From the NCBI RefSeq assembly GCF_027925445.1, contig NZ_AP027149.1, positions 1,178,001 to 1,242,000 on the forward strand: DNA of 64,000 bases, written 5' to 3'. Shown here in pieces: positions 1-9,358 of this stretch; within the stretch, counting starts at the first letter, position 1, and each line of letters opens with the position of its first letter. The translations under genes and the position numbers were made by a program. The notes under the pieces are model-generated. The model was given only the letters and a program-made list of their open reading frames with translations, searched no databases and was not told where the DNA came from. This DNA is from Methylocystis bryophila. GTDB taxonomy: Bacteria > Pseudomonadota > Alphaproteobacteria > Rhizobiales > Beijerinckiaceae.

Positions 1-39
1 AAACTGATCGCCCGAGGGGAGATTGTAAAGGTCAAGTGA
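1..39 (+). CDS. C-terminal end of a gene cut by the window edge
   Basis: Frame 1 is open from the first base and reads KLIARGEIVKVK before a TGA at 37-39. It may be the last 12 codons of a gene starting outside the window. Too little remains to name a product. The next 213 bases up to metX hold no convincing gene; a short palindrome (CGAACGA, one base, TCGTTCG) lies at about 212-228. Confidence 0.3.
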   Translation, partial: KLIARGEIVKVK

Positions 40-252
40 GCTCTGCGAGGAAATCTTCTCCGACTGTTGCAAAGAGGTCACACCATTATTTGGGTCGTTC
101 GCATGCGCTTCATGCGGGATTCCTTCGATTGCCGCGAGTGGAGCAGCCTACAGGTTGCGCGGCTACCCCCTTTCCTCGGCGCTTGACAGGCTCGCGCTTC
201 GCTCCGATGGTAACGAACGACTCGTTCGATTTGCCGAACGAAAGGAATTCGT

Positions 253-1458
253 TTGACCTTCTCGCCACCGTCGTCAGGCGCCGCCGCGCCCGAAGCGATC
301 GGCGCCCGGAATGGCGCGGCGTCGAACGGCAAGCGCGTCCATTTTCCGCCCGAGAAGCCGCTTGTCACCGACGGCGGTCGCGTGATCGCGCCGCTCACCA
401 TCGCCTACGAGACTTATGGCGCTCTGAACGAGGCCAAGAACAACGCGATTCTCCTCTGTCATGCGCTGACAGGGGACCAATATGCAGCCGGGGTTCACCC
501 GGTGACGGGCAAGCCCGGGTGGTGGGACGTGCTGGTGGGTCCGGGCCGGCCCTTCGACACAAACCGATTCTTCATCATCTCAACCAATGTCGTCGGCGGC
601 TGCATGGGGACGACGGGTCCCGCCTCGATCAATCTCGCCACGGCGCGCCCGTTCGGTCTCGACTTTCCGGTCGTGACCATCCGCGACATGGTGCGCGCGC
701 AAGCCATGCTGATCGACCATCTCGGCATCGAGACGCTCTTTTGCGTCGCGGGCGGCTCGATGGGCGGGATGCAGGTCCTGCAATGGGCGGCGAGCTATCC
801 CGAGCGCGTCTTCGCGGCGATGCCCATCGCCACCGCGCCGCGCCACTCTTCTCAAAATATCGCCTTTCACGAGGTCGGCCGCCAAGCGGTGATGGCCGAC
901 CCCGACTGGCGCGCAGGTCGCTACCTGGAGGCGGGCGTCCGGCCCGAGAAAGGCCTCGCCGTGGCGCGCATGGCGGCGCACATCACCTATCTCTCGGAGC
1001 AAGCGCTGCAGCGCAAGTTCGGCCGCAAGCTTCAAGACCGCGCGGCGCCGACCTTCTCCTTCGATGCGGACTTTCAGATCGAGAGCTATCTGCGCTATCA
1101 GGGCTTGGCCTTTGTCGAGCGTTTCGATGCGAACTCCTACCTCTTCGTCACGCGCGCCTGCGACTATTTTGATCTCGCCGCCGATTACGGCGGCTCGCTC
1201 GCCTTGGCCTTCAAGGGTTCGAAGACGCGTTTCTGCGTGATCTCCTTCACTTCCGACTGGCTCTATCCGACCTCCGATTCGCGCGCGATCGTTCATGCGT
1301 TGAACGCAGGCGGCGCCTCCGTTTCTTTCGTCGAGATCGAGAGCGACAAGGGCCACGACGCCTTTCTGCTCTACGAGCCGGATTTCTTCGCGACGACGCG
1401 CGGATTCCTCGAGGCGGCGGCGAATGCGCGAGGCATAGCGCGAGCGGCGGGCTTGTGA
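253..1458 (+). CDS. metX: Homoserine O-acetyltransferase
   Basis: Transfers an acetyl (in some relatives succinyl) group to the hydroxyl of L-homoserine, the committed step of methionine synthesis in the cytoplasm. The 401-residue protein is an alpha/beta hydrolase of normal MetX length. The nucleophile elbow GGSMGG places the catalytic serine at about 169; the acid is probably Asp335 (TSDW) and the base His368 (KGHD). The start is TTG at 253, chosen because AAAGGA lies six bases upstream and homology begins soon after. It overlaps metW by 4 bp, so the two are translationally coupled. I looked for a SAM-II riboswitch upstream and could not fit one. Acyl donor specificity cannot be read by eye. 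Confidence 0.95.
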   Translation: MTFSPPSSGAAAPEAIGARNGAASNGKRVHFPPEKPLVTDGGRVIAPLTIAYETYGALNEAKNNAILLCHALTGDQYAAGVHPVTGKPGWWDVLVGPGRPFDTNRFFIISTNVVGGCMGTTGPASINLATARPFGLDFPVVTIRDMVRAQAMLIDHLGIETLFCVAGGSMGGMQVLQWAASYPERVFAAMPIATAPRHSSQNIAFHEVGRQAVMADPDWRAGRYLEAGVRPEKGLAVARMAAHITYLSEQALQRKFGRKLQDRAAPTFSFDADFQIESYLRYQGLAFVERFDANSYLFVTRACDYFDLAADYGGSLALAFKGSKTRFCVISFTSDWLYPTSDSRAIVHALNAGGASVSFVEIESDKGHDAFLLYEPDFFATTRGFLEAAANARGIARAAGL

Positions 1459-2087
1459 CGACGCAGGCGCAAAAAAGATTTGATCTCGCCGTCGTCGCCG
1501 ACATGGTCGCGCCGGGAAGCCGCGTTCTCGACGTCGGATGCGGCGACGGGCTGCTCTTGGAGATGCTCGCGAGAAACAGGCAGGTCGACGGCCGCGGCGT
1601 CGAGCTGTCGCAGAGAGGCGTCAATGATTGCGTCGCCAAAGGCTTGCCAGTTATCCAGGGCGACGCCGACACGGACCTCGCCGATTATCCCAAGGACAGC
1701 TTCGACTACGTGATCCTCTCGCAAACCTTGCAGGCCACGCAGCGCCCGCGAGTCGTGCTCGAGCACATGCTACGAATTGGCCGGCGCGCGATCGTTTCCT
1801 TCCCGAATTTCGGCCATTGGCGCGTGCGCATGCAGCTTTTGCTCCGAGGCCGCATGCCGCGGGCGACAAATCTTCAATACAGCTGGTATGAGACGCCCAA
1901 TATTCACCTCTGCACGATCAAGGATTTTGTCGATCTTGCGGAAGAAGCGGGAGCCGTCATCGAGCGCGGCATGGCTCTCGATCGCGCCGGCGCGCCTTTT
2001 CGCGTCGCGGCGCCCTTGGCGATGATGAATCTTTTTGGCGCGCAGGCGATCTTTTTGCTCAAGCGCGGTCGCGACTTAAGGGGCTGA
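1455..2087 (+). CDS. metW: Methionine biosynthesis protein MetW
   Basis: A 210-residue class I SAM-dependent methyltransferase-fold protein that in proteobacteria accompanies MetX and is thought to support homoserine acylation. The SAM-binding glycine motif LDVGCGDG is at about residues 26-33, with an acidic strand end (VELS) after it. The FPNFGHW segment and the YSWYETPNIH segment are hallmarks of MetW. The GTG start at 1455 lies within the metX stop region (4-bp overlap), which fixes the start and implies one transcript. No downstream partner is on the same tight spacing. Confidence 0.93.
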   Translation: MTTQAQKRFDLAVVADMVAPGSRVLDVGCGDGLLLEMLARNRQVDGRGVELSQRGVNDCVAKGLPVIQGDADTDLADYPKDSFDYVILSQTLQATQRPRVVLEHMLRIGRRAIVSFPNFGHWRVRMQLLLRGRMPRATNLQYSWYETPNIHLCTIKDFVDLAEEAGAVIERGMALDRAGAPFRVAAPLAMMNLFGAQAIFLLKRGRDLRG

Positions 2088-2281
2088 GTTCCAAACACAA
2101 GAGCGAAAGCGCGCCTGTCCAAGATTTCCATGCATGAAGGAAAATTCCTCCCGGCGAAATTTTGTCGCCTTTCGCGACCGCAGGTTTAGCGCTAGCCTGC
2201 GCTCAGCCGGCCACTCATAAGGCCGGAGGAGCGGCCCGTCGGCATGCGGCGACGCGGGACGCAAAAAGACAGAGACTGCGC

Positions 2282-2971
2282 ATGTCTGAATCGCCGTTGC
2301 GAGATTTTCCGTTTTTTGCGAACGTCGACAATGCGATCTTGCAACGCCTTGCGACGGAAGCGAAGATTGAAACCTATGAAGCCAGCGCCGTCCTTTTCCG
2401 CCAGGGAGAACGGGTCACGGCGCTGACTTTCGTCCTGCGCGGTTTCGTCAAGCTCACGCGAACAGCGGCCAATGGCGACGAAACGCTGATCAGCATGCGC
2501 ACGGAAGGGGCAAGCCTCAACGAGGCCGCGGCGCGCGCCGACGAGACGCATCATTATTCCGCGGAGGCGGTGGGGCCGGCGACGGCGCTGAAGATTCCGG
2601 CGGGCCGGCTTGCTCGGTTCATGGCCGAGAATCCTTCGCTCGCCCTAGCGGCGCTCGCCGACGCCAAGCGCACCGTCGCCGAGCTCACAGGCGAGATCGA
2701 GTCGCTGAAAGCGCATAGCGCGGAGCATAGGCTGATGCGCTTTCTCATTTCCTTTTGCCCGCCGGAAGAGGATCGCTGCCATTTTCGTTTGCCATACGAC
2801 AAGCGGTTCGTCGCGGCGCGTCTCGGCGTGACGCAGGAGACCCTTTCGCGCTCGTTCGCAAGGCTGCGCGCCTATGGCGTTCGCACTGAAGCGCGGGGGA
2901 TCGGAATCGAGAGCGTCGCAAGGTTGCGCGCTCAGTTCGAGGACAAGGCGCGCGACGCGAGAGTTGAGTAA
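2282..2971 (+). CDS. Crp/Fnr-family transcriptional regulator
   Basis: A 229-residue regulator. Residues about 10-120 form a cyclic-nucleotide-binding-type beta barrel (FRQGERVTAL, FVKLTR), followed by a long dimerisation helix and a C-terminal winged helix-turn-helix whose recognition helix contains TQETLSRSFARLR. There is no N-terminal cysteine cluster, so it is not a classical iron-sulfur Fnr; the layout recalls Dnr/NnrR-like members, but the effector is unknown. I chose the ATG at 2282 over an upstream GTG at 2162, because the extra 40 residues are Ala/Arg-rich and unlike the family. It stands alone between metW and a DsbA-like gene, so no target can be inferred from context. Confidence 0.85.
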   Translation: MSESPLRDFPFFANVDNAILQRLATEAKIETYEASAVLFRQGERVTALTFVLRGFVKLTRTAANGDETLISMRTEGASLNEAAARADETHHYSAEAVGPATALKIPAGRLARFMAENPSLALAALADAKRTVAELTGEIESLKAHSAEHRLMRFLISFCPPEEDRCHFRLPYDKRFVAARLGVTQETLSRSFARLRAYGVRTEARGIGIESVARLRAQFEDKARDARVE

Positions 2972-3088
2972 AGGCCGGAACAGAAACGCGAACCCCGCGT
3001 TGACGCGAAGGCGAAAAAGGAATAGGGCGCCGCCGAAGCGATCGCCCCGGAAGCGCAAGCTCGGCAACGCTCGGAGACTCTCTCAGCC

Positions 3089-3763
3089 ATGATCACCAGA
3101 AGATTCGCTCTCGCCTTCGCCGGCGCGTGGCTCGCGACGACAGCCGCCGCTCAACAGGAGCCGCACGCTTTTCCGATACGCGCTGACGACGGCGAGGCGG
3201 TCGTCAACTCCAAGATTCCCCCGGGAGTGGATCCCACGAAGGTTCCTGGTATCGTCTGGAAAGGCCCTGCAGACGCCAAGGTCTCGCTGATCGAGTATTT
3301 CGACTACAACTGTGGCTATTGTCGCGAGGCCGTCGGGGATCTCGACGCGCTGGTCGCAAACGATCCCGCCGTCCGCTTGGGCCTTGTCGATTACGCGGTG
3401 CTGTCGCCGGATTCTGCTGAGGCCGCCAAAGTCCATCAGGCGGTGCTGGCGCTGGCCGGACCCGACGTCGCCTATGACTTCCATAGGCGCTTGTTTAGTC
3501 GCCGCGGACACGCGAATGGAGCCGCGGCGCTCGCGGTCGCGCGGGAACTCGGCCTCGACTCCAAGAAGGTCGAGGAAATGGCCAACAGCGCCACCGTGCA
3601 CGATGCGCTCGTCCGTCAGGCGCGCTTGGCGCAACAGCTTCGGCTGGAGGCAACGCCTTCTTTTGTCGTGGATCACGTCGCCATTCTCGGCTGGCCCGGC
3701 ACGAACTCCATCAAGCGCGTGGTTGCGGAGGTCAAGAAGTGCGGGACGGCGGTCTGCCGATGA
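3089..3763 (+). CDS. Secreted DsbA-family thiol:disulfide oxidoreductase
   Basis: A 224-residue protein with an N-terminal signal peptide ending near the AAAQ sequence at residue 22. The thioredoxin-fold active site CGYC is at residues 75-78 and the conserved cis-proline loop (EATPSFVVD) near 190, as in DsbA/Com1-type proteins that introduce or shuffle disulfides in periplasmic substrates. Two further cysteines lie at the extreme C terminus (KKCGTAVC). No DsbB-like partner is nearby. The exact role (oxidase, isomerase or specialised substrate) cannot be told from sequence alone. Confidence 0.88.
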   Translation: MITRRFALAFAGAWLATTAAAQQEPHAFPIRADDGEAVVNSKIPPGVDPTKVPGIVWKGPADAKVSLIEYFDYNCGYCREAVGDLDALVANDPAVRLGLVDYAVLSPDSAEAAKVHQAVLALAGPDVAYDFHRRLFSRRGHANGAAALAVARELGLDSKKVEEMANSATVHDALVRQARLAQQLRLEATPSFVVDHVAILGWPGTNSIKRVVAEVKKCGTAVCR

Positions 3764-3810
3764 CCTGCTCACAGGCGGGCTGACGCTGCGGTCCGGATCG
3801 CGCGACGCAT

Positions 3811-4488
3811 TTACGGAATGCGTTGGATGCGCACGAGCGTGAAAAGCCCTAACGGCGCAATTCGGCGTCGCTCGACGAGCCGCATATCCGCGCGGCTCTT
3901 TAGCCAATCGTCGAAGACTTTCCAGGGGAAATGCGGGCGCCAACCGATCTGCGAACCAAAGCGCCTTCCCACCCATATTTCCAAGGCGGCGAGAGCCGGA
4001 AGCTCGGGGCTGATGCGGCCGATCGAAATAATTTCGCCGCCCGGCCTCACCACGCGCGCGACTTCGTTCAGGATCGCCGCGGGCTCCGGCGTCACGCTGA
4101 GGACATACATCAGCGCCGCGCAGCCAAAACTCGAGTCCTTGAAGCCGAGCCGGCAGGCGTCCATGCAGGCCAGTCCTTCAACCTGCGCAAGCCGTTTCCG
4201 GCGGACCCGACGTTTTGCGAGATGGAGCATGGGCTCCGACAAGTCGACGCCGACCACGCTGGCTGCGGGCGAGAAGAGGGGCAGCTCCAGGCCTGTTCCG
4301 ACGCCCACGTCGAGAATGGGGCCGTCAGTTCCCGAAGCGGCGGCGGCGGCGGCGCGGCGGCCCGGCTCCAGCCATTTTGCGAAAATAAAGTCGTACATGG
4401 GCGCCCATCGAGCATAGGCGGTCTCGACGTTGTAATCGTCGCCCGGCCGCTGCTCAGCTTGGCGTTGAGACTGCGGAAACGCGCTCAT
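3811..4488 (-). CDS. SAM-dependent methyltransferase, PmtA-like (phospholipid N-methyltransferase)
   Basis: A 225-residue class I methyltransferase. The N-terminal YARWAPMYDFIF segment followed by motif I (LDVGVGTGLELP, residues about 59-70) closely resembles the Rhizobium/Rhodobacter PmtA family, which methylates phosphatidylethanolamine three times to make phosphatidylcholine at the inner membrane. Motif VVGVDLS and the VRPGGEI strand follow at the expected spacing. It is convergent with the DsbA-like gene and follows a hydrolase gene on the same strand. An alternative is a generic UbiE-like methyltransferase; the PmtA assignment is moderate. Confidence 0.65.
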   Translation of the reverse strand: MSAFPQSQRQAEQRPGDDYNVETAYARWAPMYDFIFAKWLEPGRRAAAAAASGTDGPILDVGVGTGLELPLFSPAASVVGVDLSEPMLHLAKRRVRRKRLAQVEGLACMDACRLGFKDSSFGCAALMYVLSVTPEPAAILNEVARVVRPGGEIISIGRISPELPALAALEIWVGRRFGSQIGWRPHFPWKVFDDWLKSRADMRLVERRRIAPLGLFTLVRIQRIP

Positions 4489-4533
4489 TCAAGCCCTCTC
4501 GTCCAAATAAGATCTCCGGGACTCGAGCCTCAA

Positions 4534-6105
4534 TTATCGCGCGCGGCCCGAACCGCGAGAGGGAGGCGCTGCGGGCCGCCGCAAGGGTTCAGATGGCGAC
4601 GGCTTGCTCGTGCGACCGACCGGCTCAATGGGCTCCTTCACAGAAAGCTTGGCCGTCGCGGGCAGCCGTTCTTCGATTCGCTCCACCATATAAGGAAAGA
4701 AAGGGTTGGACGACATGCGCAAGAGCGCGTCCATGCTCACGATCAGCGTTCCCCTTTCGCCGCGCAGCGGCAAGGCGCCGAGGTTCACGCCAAAGTTTTC
4801 CGTGTCGTCCGGAGCCAACCCATAGAGCGAGTCGGTTAAGGGAAAAGGGAGCGCGACATGGGAGAGCGAAAAGACTCCCTTCGGATAAAACAGTCCCAAG
4901 GCGCGCGTGTGGTCGACGGTTGAGTTCGCCTCGACGACCCGCTCGACCACGTCGTCGGTCCCTTCGTCCGTGTTGGTTATCACCGTGAGCCTATACGTGC
5001 GCTGCTCGGGCGGCGCGAGCCGGGAGAGAGCCGTTTCCGCCGAGGCTCGAAGCAGCGGGCCGAATTTGGCGTTGCGATTGACGTCGAAAAGAACGAGCTC
5101 GCTCCCATTGGCGGGCAGATGCGAGTACAGCCCCGAGACGACCGCCTGCGTGCTGACCGTGAAATCCATGACCGACTGAAAGGTCAATATGGGCGCCAAG
5201 GCGGCCAAGCGTCCCTCGCGCTCGAGCCGGGAGATTTGCGTCTGCAGCGCATCGGTCAGGCGATAGGACTGGCGCGCGCCGTTTACCGGGAAAGAATTAT
5301 ATTTGAACGGGTTGAACTCGGGTAGCACGCTGAGCCAGGCGGCCTTTGCAAAAGCGGGCAGGTAGGCCGGCAAGCCGGCCAGGCCTGCAAATCGCGCGAA
5401 GCGCGTGATCCCCACCATCGGAGAAATCAAGATGAGGTTATCGGGACGCGCCAGTTGCTCGTTCTCGATGGCGTCCAGTGCGTATTTCAGCGCAAGAGAG
5501 CCGCCGTTCGAGAAGCCGACGATATGCAGGGGCAGAGGCTTCGGCGCGAGCCGTCGCGCCTCTCTGACGGCGAGCCGCGTCGCGGCGAGCCAGCTCTCCC
5601 AATCCGTTGCGCTGAGCGCCGCTGGCGTCGTGCCGTGCGCGGGCGCGCGGATCGCGACGACGACAAAGCCATGGTCGCGGTAGCGAGCGCCGATGTGGCG
5701 GAGGCTGTAAGGCGAGTCCGTCAGTCCGTGCAGAAGCACGACGGCGCCCACGGGCTCGCTCGGCGGCAGAAGCAGATAGGATCGGTTCCAGTCCTGCGCG
5801 AAGCTCGGCGGGTAGACGGGGCTTCGGGCGTAATAGCGATTATAGGGAACCTTGTCCTCTTCAGGCAGCGTCTCGGTGACATGCGCGCGCACCGACTGGA
5901 AGATCTCTGCTTCCTTGTCGAGATAGGCGCGCCAATCCGCATGATCGAGCTCGTCGACCGTCATCTCGCGCGGCGCGAATTTGTGCCAGGGCTCGAGCGG
6001 CAACCCGCGCTGAGAATCATAGATTCGGACGCCGAAGAACGTCAGCAATGCGACGCCCGCCAAGATCAGAATGAATTTCAAGAGTCTCGGCATGGCGATC
6101 CGCAT
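4534..6105 (-). CDS. Membrane-anchored alpha/beta hydrolase
   Basis: A 523-residue protein with an N-terminal hydrophobic helix (residues about 8-25) that should anchor it in the inner membrane with the rest in the periplasm. The oxyanion-hole motif LLHGLTD is at 124-130 and the nucleophile elbow GFSNGG puts the catalytic serine at 199. A late SLSHVALPFPL segment may supply the histidine. The C terminus is a Pro/Ser/Arg-rich tail. The protein is longer than a minimal lipase or esterase because of inserted cap regions. The substrate is unknown; nothing in the neighbourhood points to one. Confidence 0.75.
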   Translation of the reverse strand: MRIAMPRLLKFILILAGVALLTFFGVRIYDSQRGLPLEPWHKFAPREMTVDELDHADWRAYLDKEAEIFQSVRAHVTETLPEEDKVPYNRYYARSPVYPPSFAQDWNRSYLLLPPSEPVGAVVLLHGLTDSPYSLRHIGARYRDHGFVVVAIRAPAHGTTPAALSATDWESWLAATRLAVREARRLAPKPLPLHIVGFSNGGSLALKYALDAIENEQLARPDNLILISPMVGITRFARFAGLAGLPAYLPAFAKAAWLSVLPEFNPFKYNSFPVNGARQSYRLTDALQTQISRLEREGRLAALAPILTFQSVMDFTVSTQAVVSGLYSHLPANGSELVLFDVNRNAKFGPLLRASAETALSRLAPPEQRTYRLTVITNTDEGTDDVVERVVEANSTVDHTRALGLFYPKGVFSLSHVALPFPLTDSLYGLAPDDTENFGVNLGALPLRGERGTLIVSMDALLRMSSNPFFPYMVERIEERLPATAKLSVKEPIEPVGRTSKPSPSEPLRRPAAPPSRGSGRAR

Positions 6106-6305
6106 TGGCTCGTCCGCGCTCCTCGCGACGCCGATCGAAGCGATCAGACGGATTTCGCATCATGCGAAATAAGCCCTCTTGGCCGCCGGCTCGTCAAGCA
6201 TCGCCGCTCGCAGCCATTCGGCAATGAAAAGAATCGACCGCAGGGCATGGGCAAGAGGAGAATCCTGCGAGATTTGGGGCGTCCTCATCCTTCGAGACGG
6301 CTCCT

Positions 6306-6474
6306 CGCGCGTTTCCCGCTCGAACGGAAACGTTCGAGCGATAAGGAATCGCGCCAAATCAAAAGGTTGGAGCATGTCCTGACCGGAAAACCGCTTCGCA
6401 CTTTTCCGGGACATGCTCGAGAGCGCGATGTGAAAAAGTGGGAACCGGTTTTTCGCGCGAATCGCGCTCTAAAA
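6306..6474 (+). repeat. Dispersed intergenic repeat, full three-module copy
   Basis: Three modules in a row. Module A is a hairpin with GCTCGAACG / CGTTCGAGC arms followed by ATAAGGAATCGCGCCAA. Module B is GCATGTC..GACCGGAAAACCGC..TTTTCCG..GACATGC. Module C is an AGAGCGCGAT..CGCGCTCT palindrome enclosing a GGTTTTTCGC core. Full or partial copies recur at seven other places in this window, always between genes. It fills part of the 535-bp gap between the hydrolase and the permease (6106-6641); I see no gene in the rest of that gap. Confidence 0.85.
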
Positions 6475-6641
6475 CTTTGGAATCGATCACGTTATCTGCG
6501 TTTGAGCGATTCCGCTCGAACGCATCGTGATTCCTCTGGATGAGGACTCGCGGGCAGGCGGTTTCACACCCGATTGCCCGGCATCGATCGCCCCTGAAAC
6601 TTGACGGCGCGGCCTTGGGCGAGACTTACTGTGAGCGCTCC

Positions 6642-7733
6642 ATGCGAAAACGCATGGCTTTCCCTTGGAGTCCGCTCGTGCAGGTAAACGGGGCTCTGCT
6701 CAACACCGCGGCCGCCGCGCTTCTCCTTCTCATCTTTCTCGTCTTCTGCAATCTCGGACAGGCGGTGGTCGAGCCTGTCGTGCTCGGCTTCTTTCTGATC
6801 GAAGTCACCTGGCCGCTCTATCGCTTTCTGAAGAGAAAAATCGCCGGATGGTTCGCGACCGTGATCACGATCAGCGTGACGATCGTTTCCGTGCTCGCGC
6901 TTTTTGCGATCATCGCCTGGGGCGGCAGCCAAGTCGCCGTCTGGCTCCGCGATAATTTCGACAGCATCCAGACCACGCTCGTGAATTCGACCGCCTGGCT
7001 CGAGGAGCATGACATCTTCATCCTCGCGATGGTCACCGACCACTTCAACGCGGCCTCGCTCGTCGCGTTCTTCAGGACCGTCGCCCTACGGTTGAACACG
7101 ATGGCGGCCTTCGCAGCGCTTGTTTTCCTCTATGTCGTGATGGGGCTCGCGGAGACCGAGGTCGTTCAAGAGAACATCGCGCGGCTCGAGGATCCCGATC
7201 TCGCGCGGCGACTGCTCGCCGCCGGACGCGGCATCGGCGAGAAATTCCGCTCCTATCTGCTCGTGCGGACCGTCGCGAGCATCGCCACCGGGCTCGCGAT
7301 CTGGGGCTTCGTCGCCTCTATGCGGCTCGATCTGGCCGGCGCCTGGGGCGTGCTGGCCTTCGCGCTCAACTTCCTGCCCTATATCGGCTCGGTCCTCGTC
7401 ACGCTCCTCTTGCCCCTCTTCGCGCTGGCGCAAGCCGACTCGCCGGCGACGGCCGTTTATGTCCTCCTGGGCGTCTCGATCATTCAATTCGCGATCGGCA
7501 GCGTGCTCGAGCCGGTCTTTTCAGGCTCGGCGCTGTCGATTTCTCCGCCGGTGGTCATCTTCTCGGTGGTCTTGTGGACTTTCCTTTGGGGCGCGCTCGG
7601 CGCCTTCCTCGGCGTCCCCGTTACAATCGCGATGCTCACGCTGCTCGAGCAATTTCCTTCGGCGCGCTGGCTGTCAGACCTGCTCGCGGGAGGGCCCGGC
7701 GTCTCGAGGAAGAATCGCCAGCTCGTGGGCTGA
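6642..7733 (+). CDS. AI-2E-type (TqsA/YdiK-family) membrane transporter
   Basis: A 363-residue polytopic protein of the AI-2E transporter family, whose members export quorum signals or act as cation antiporters. Hydrophobic segments come in two N-terminal pairs, then a soluble stretch (residues about 85-150), then five or more C-terminal helices. The family-typical NFLPYIGSVL and the late GALGAFLGVPVTIA segments are present. I take the ATG at 6642; upstream in-frame codons fall in low-quality sequence next to a dispersed repeat, and an ATG at 6654 is also possible. It is a single gene between two repeat copies. Substrate unknown. Confidence 0.82.
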   Translation: MRKRMAFPWSPLVQVNGALLNTAAAALLLLIFLVFCNLGQAVVEPVVLGFFLIEVTWPLYRFLKRKIAGWFATVITISVTIVSVLALFAIIAWGGSQVAVWLRDNFDSIQTTLVNSTAWLEEHDIFILAMVTDHFNAASLVAFFRTVALRLNTMAAFAALVFLYVVMGLAETEVVQENIARLEDPDLARRLLAAGRGIGEKFRSYLLVRTVASIATGLAIWGFVASMRLDLAGAWGVLAFALNFLPYIGSVLVTLLLPLFALAQADSPATAVYVLLGVSIIQFAIGSVLEPVFSGSALSISPPVVIFSVVLWTFLWGALGAFLGVPVTIAMLTLLEQFPSARWLSDLLAGGPGVSRKNRQLVG

Positions 7734-7778
7734 CGCCCGATTGAAGACTCGCGTCCTGCGGCGGTCCGAGGCGCGCCT

Positions 7779-7890
7779 AGAGCAGTCACGGAAAAGTGCG
7801 AAGCGGTTTTCCGATCATGACATGCTCTAATTTTTTGACTTGGCGCGATTCCTTACCGCTCGAACGATTCCGTTCGAGCGGGAAACGCGC
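7779..7890 (-). repeat. Dispersed intergenic repeat, modules B and A (inverted)
   Basis: Reverse-oriented copy of the family: the CGGAAAAGTGCGAAGCGGTTT core of module B, then the GGCGCGATTCC and CGAACG..CGTTCG hairpin of module A. It lies between the convergent permease and citrate synthase genes and ends about 28 bp from the gltA stop, so it could act as a transcript end. Confidence 0.8.
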
Positions 7891-7917
7891 GAAGGGCGCG
7901 CGCGAAGGCTGCGAGGC

Positions 7918-9207
7918 TCAGGAGCGCTTGTTGATCGGCGTATAGTCGCGGCGCGTCGCCCCGGTATAGAGCTGGCGCGGACGGCCGATCTTGGATCCGG
8001 GATCCTCGATCATCTCCTTCCATTGCGCGATCCAGCCGACGGTGCGGGCGATGGCGAAGAGCACCGTGAAGGTTGTTGTCGGGAAGCCCATCGCCTTGAG
8101 CGTGATGCCCGAATAGAAGTCGATGTTGGGATAGAGCTTTTTCTCGATGAAATAATCGTCGTGCAGCGCGATGCGCTCGAGCTCGAGCGCAACTTCCAGC
8201 AGCGGGTCCTTGAGCCCGAGCTCCCTCAAAACCTCGCGCGTCGTCTGCTGCATCAGCTTCGCGCGCGGATCGTAGTTCTTGTAAACGCGATGGCCGAAGC
8301 CCATCAGGCGGAACGGGTCGTTCTTATCCTTGGCGCGTGCGATGAAATGCGGGATGCGATCGACGGTGCCGATTTCTTCGAGCATCTTCAGCACCGCTTC
8401 ATTCGCGCCGCCGTGCGCCGGGCCCCAGAGAGAGGCGATGCCGGCGGCGATGCAGGCGAAGGGATTGGCGCCCGATGAGCCCGCGAGGCGGACCGTCGAG
8501 GTCGATGCGTTCTGCTCGTGATCGGCGTGCAGAATAAAGATGCGGTCGAGCGCGCGCGAGACGATCTGATTGACTTTATAGTCCTCGCAAGGCACCGCAA
8601 ATGTCATCCGTAAAAAATTCGATGCGTAGTCAAGGTCGTTCTTGGGATAAACGAAGGGATGGCCGATTGAATATTTGTAGGCCATCGCGGCGAGCGTCGG
8701 GATCTTGGCGATCATCCGCGTCGAGGCGATCATGCGCTGGGTGGGGTCAGCGATGTTGGTCGAGTCGTGATAGAAGGCCGAGAGCGCGCCGACAGACGCC
8801 ACCATGACCGCCATGGGGTGCGCATCGCGGCGGAAACCCTGGAAAAACCGCGCCATCTGCTCATGCACCATCGTATGGCGCGTGATGCGATAGTCGAAAT
8901 CCGCTTTCTGAGCGGGAGTCGGCAGCTCGCCATAGAGCAAGAGATAGCAAGTCTCGAGGAAGTCGCCGTGCTCGGCGAGCTGCTCGATGGGATAGCCGCG
9001 ATAGAGCAGAACGCCGGCGTCGCCGTCGATGAAGGTGATCTTCGATTCGCAGCTCGCGGTGGAGGTGAAGCCGGGATCGAAGGTGAACATCCCGGTCTCG
9101 CCGTAGAGCGAGCGGATGTCGAGAACCTCCGGACCCATCGAGCCCTGCATGACCGGCAACTCGATAGTTTTTCCACCGAGCCCGAGAGAACCCTTTTCGT
9201 CGCTCAT
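7918..9207 (-). CDS. gltA: Citrate synthase
   Basis: Condenses oxaloacetate and acetyl-CoA to citrate, the entry to the TCA cycle. The 429-residue length is that of the hexameric type II (Gram-negative) enzyme. Catalytic residues are visible: His265 in GPAHGG, His306 in GFGHRVYKNYDPR, and the acid in the PNIDFYSG segment near 365; the HADHEQNAS motif is at 227-235. The ATG start at 9207 is preceded by GGGGGATCACG. It follows gltX on the same strand after 151 bp. Family assignment is unambiguous. Confidence 0.97.
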   Translation of the reverse strand: MSDEKGSLGLGGKTIELPVMQGSMGPEVLDIRSLYGETGMFTFDPGFTSTASCESKITFIDGDAGVLLYRGYPIEQLAEHGDFLETCYLLLYGELPTPAQKADFDYRITRHTMVHEQMARFFQGFRRDAHPMAVMVASVGALSAFYHDSTNIADPTQRMIASTRMIAKIPTLAAMAYKYSIGHPFVYPKNDLDYASNFLRMTFAVPCEDYKVNQIVSRALDRIFILHADHEQNASTSTVRLAGSSGANPFACIAAGIASLWGPAHGGANEAVLKMLEEIGTVDRIPHFIARAKDKNDPFRLMGFGHRVYKNYDPRAKLMQQTTREVLRELGLKDPLLEVALELERIALHDDYFIEKKLYPNIDFYSGITLKAMGFPTTTFTVLFAIARTVGWIAQWKEMIEDPGSKIGRPRQLYTGATRRDYTPINKRS

Positions 9208-9358
9208 CGTGATCCCCCGTGGCTATGGCGTCCCCGCTCAGCGGACCTGCAGGTCGCGTGCCATGAGCGAAGTCGCGTGCGTCGCAAAAGCGAATTGTGC
9301 ATCGCAAAACGCTATAACAAAGCTGAGCCTTGTCAAGAGAGCCGAGGCAGGGGCGGCG

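Noticed and set aside
181..252. SAM-II riboswitch upstream of metX
   Set aside because: CTCGTTCGATTTG recalls part of the motif, but the second stem and the GCTAAA/AAAGG block are not at the right places; a simple palindrome of the repeat type explains the match.
36..1172. Long open frame over metX
   Set aside because: Arg/His/Ala-rich translation with no domain; it is the shadow of metX in another frame, as is common in high-GC DNA.
5455..6543. 362-codon frame opposite the hydrolase gene
   Set aside because: It spans the antisense of a clear alpha/beta hydrolase and runs into a dispersed repeat; composition is that of a shadow frame.
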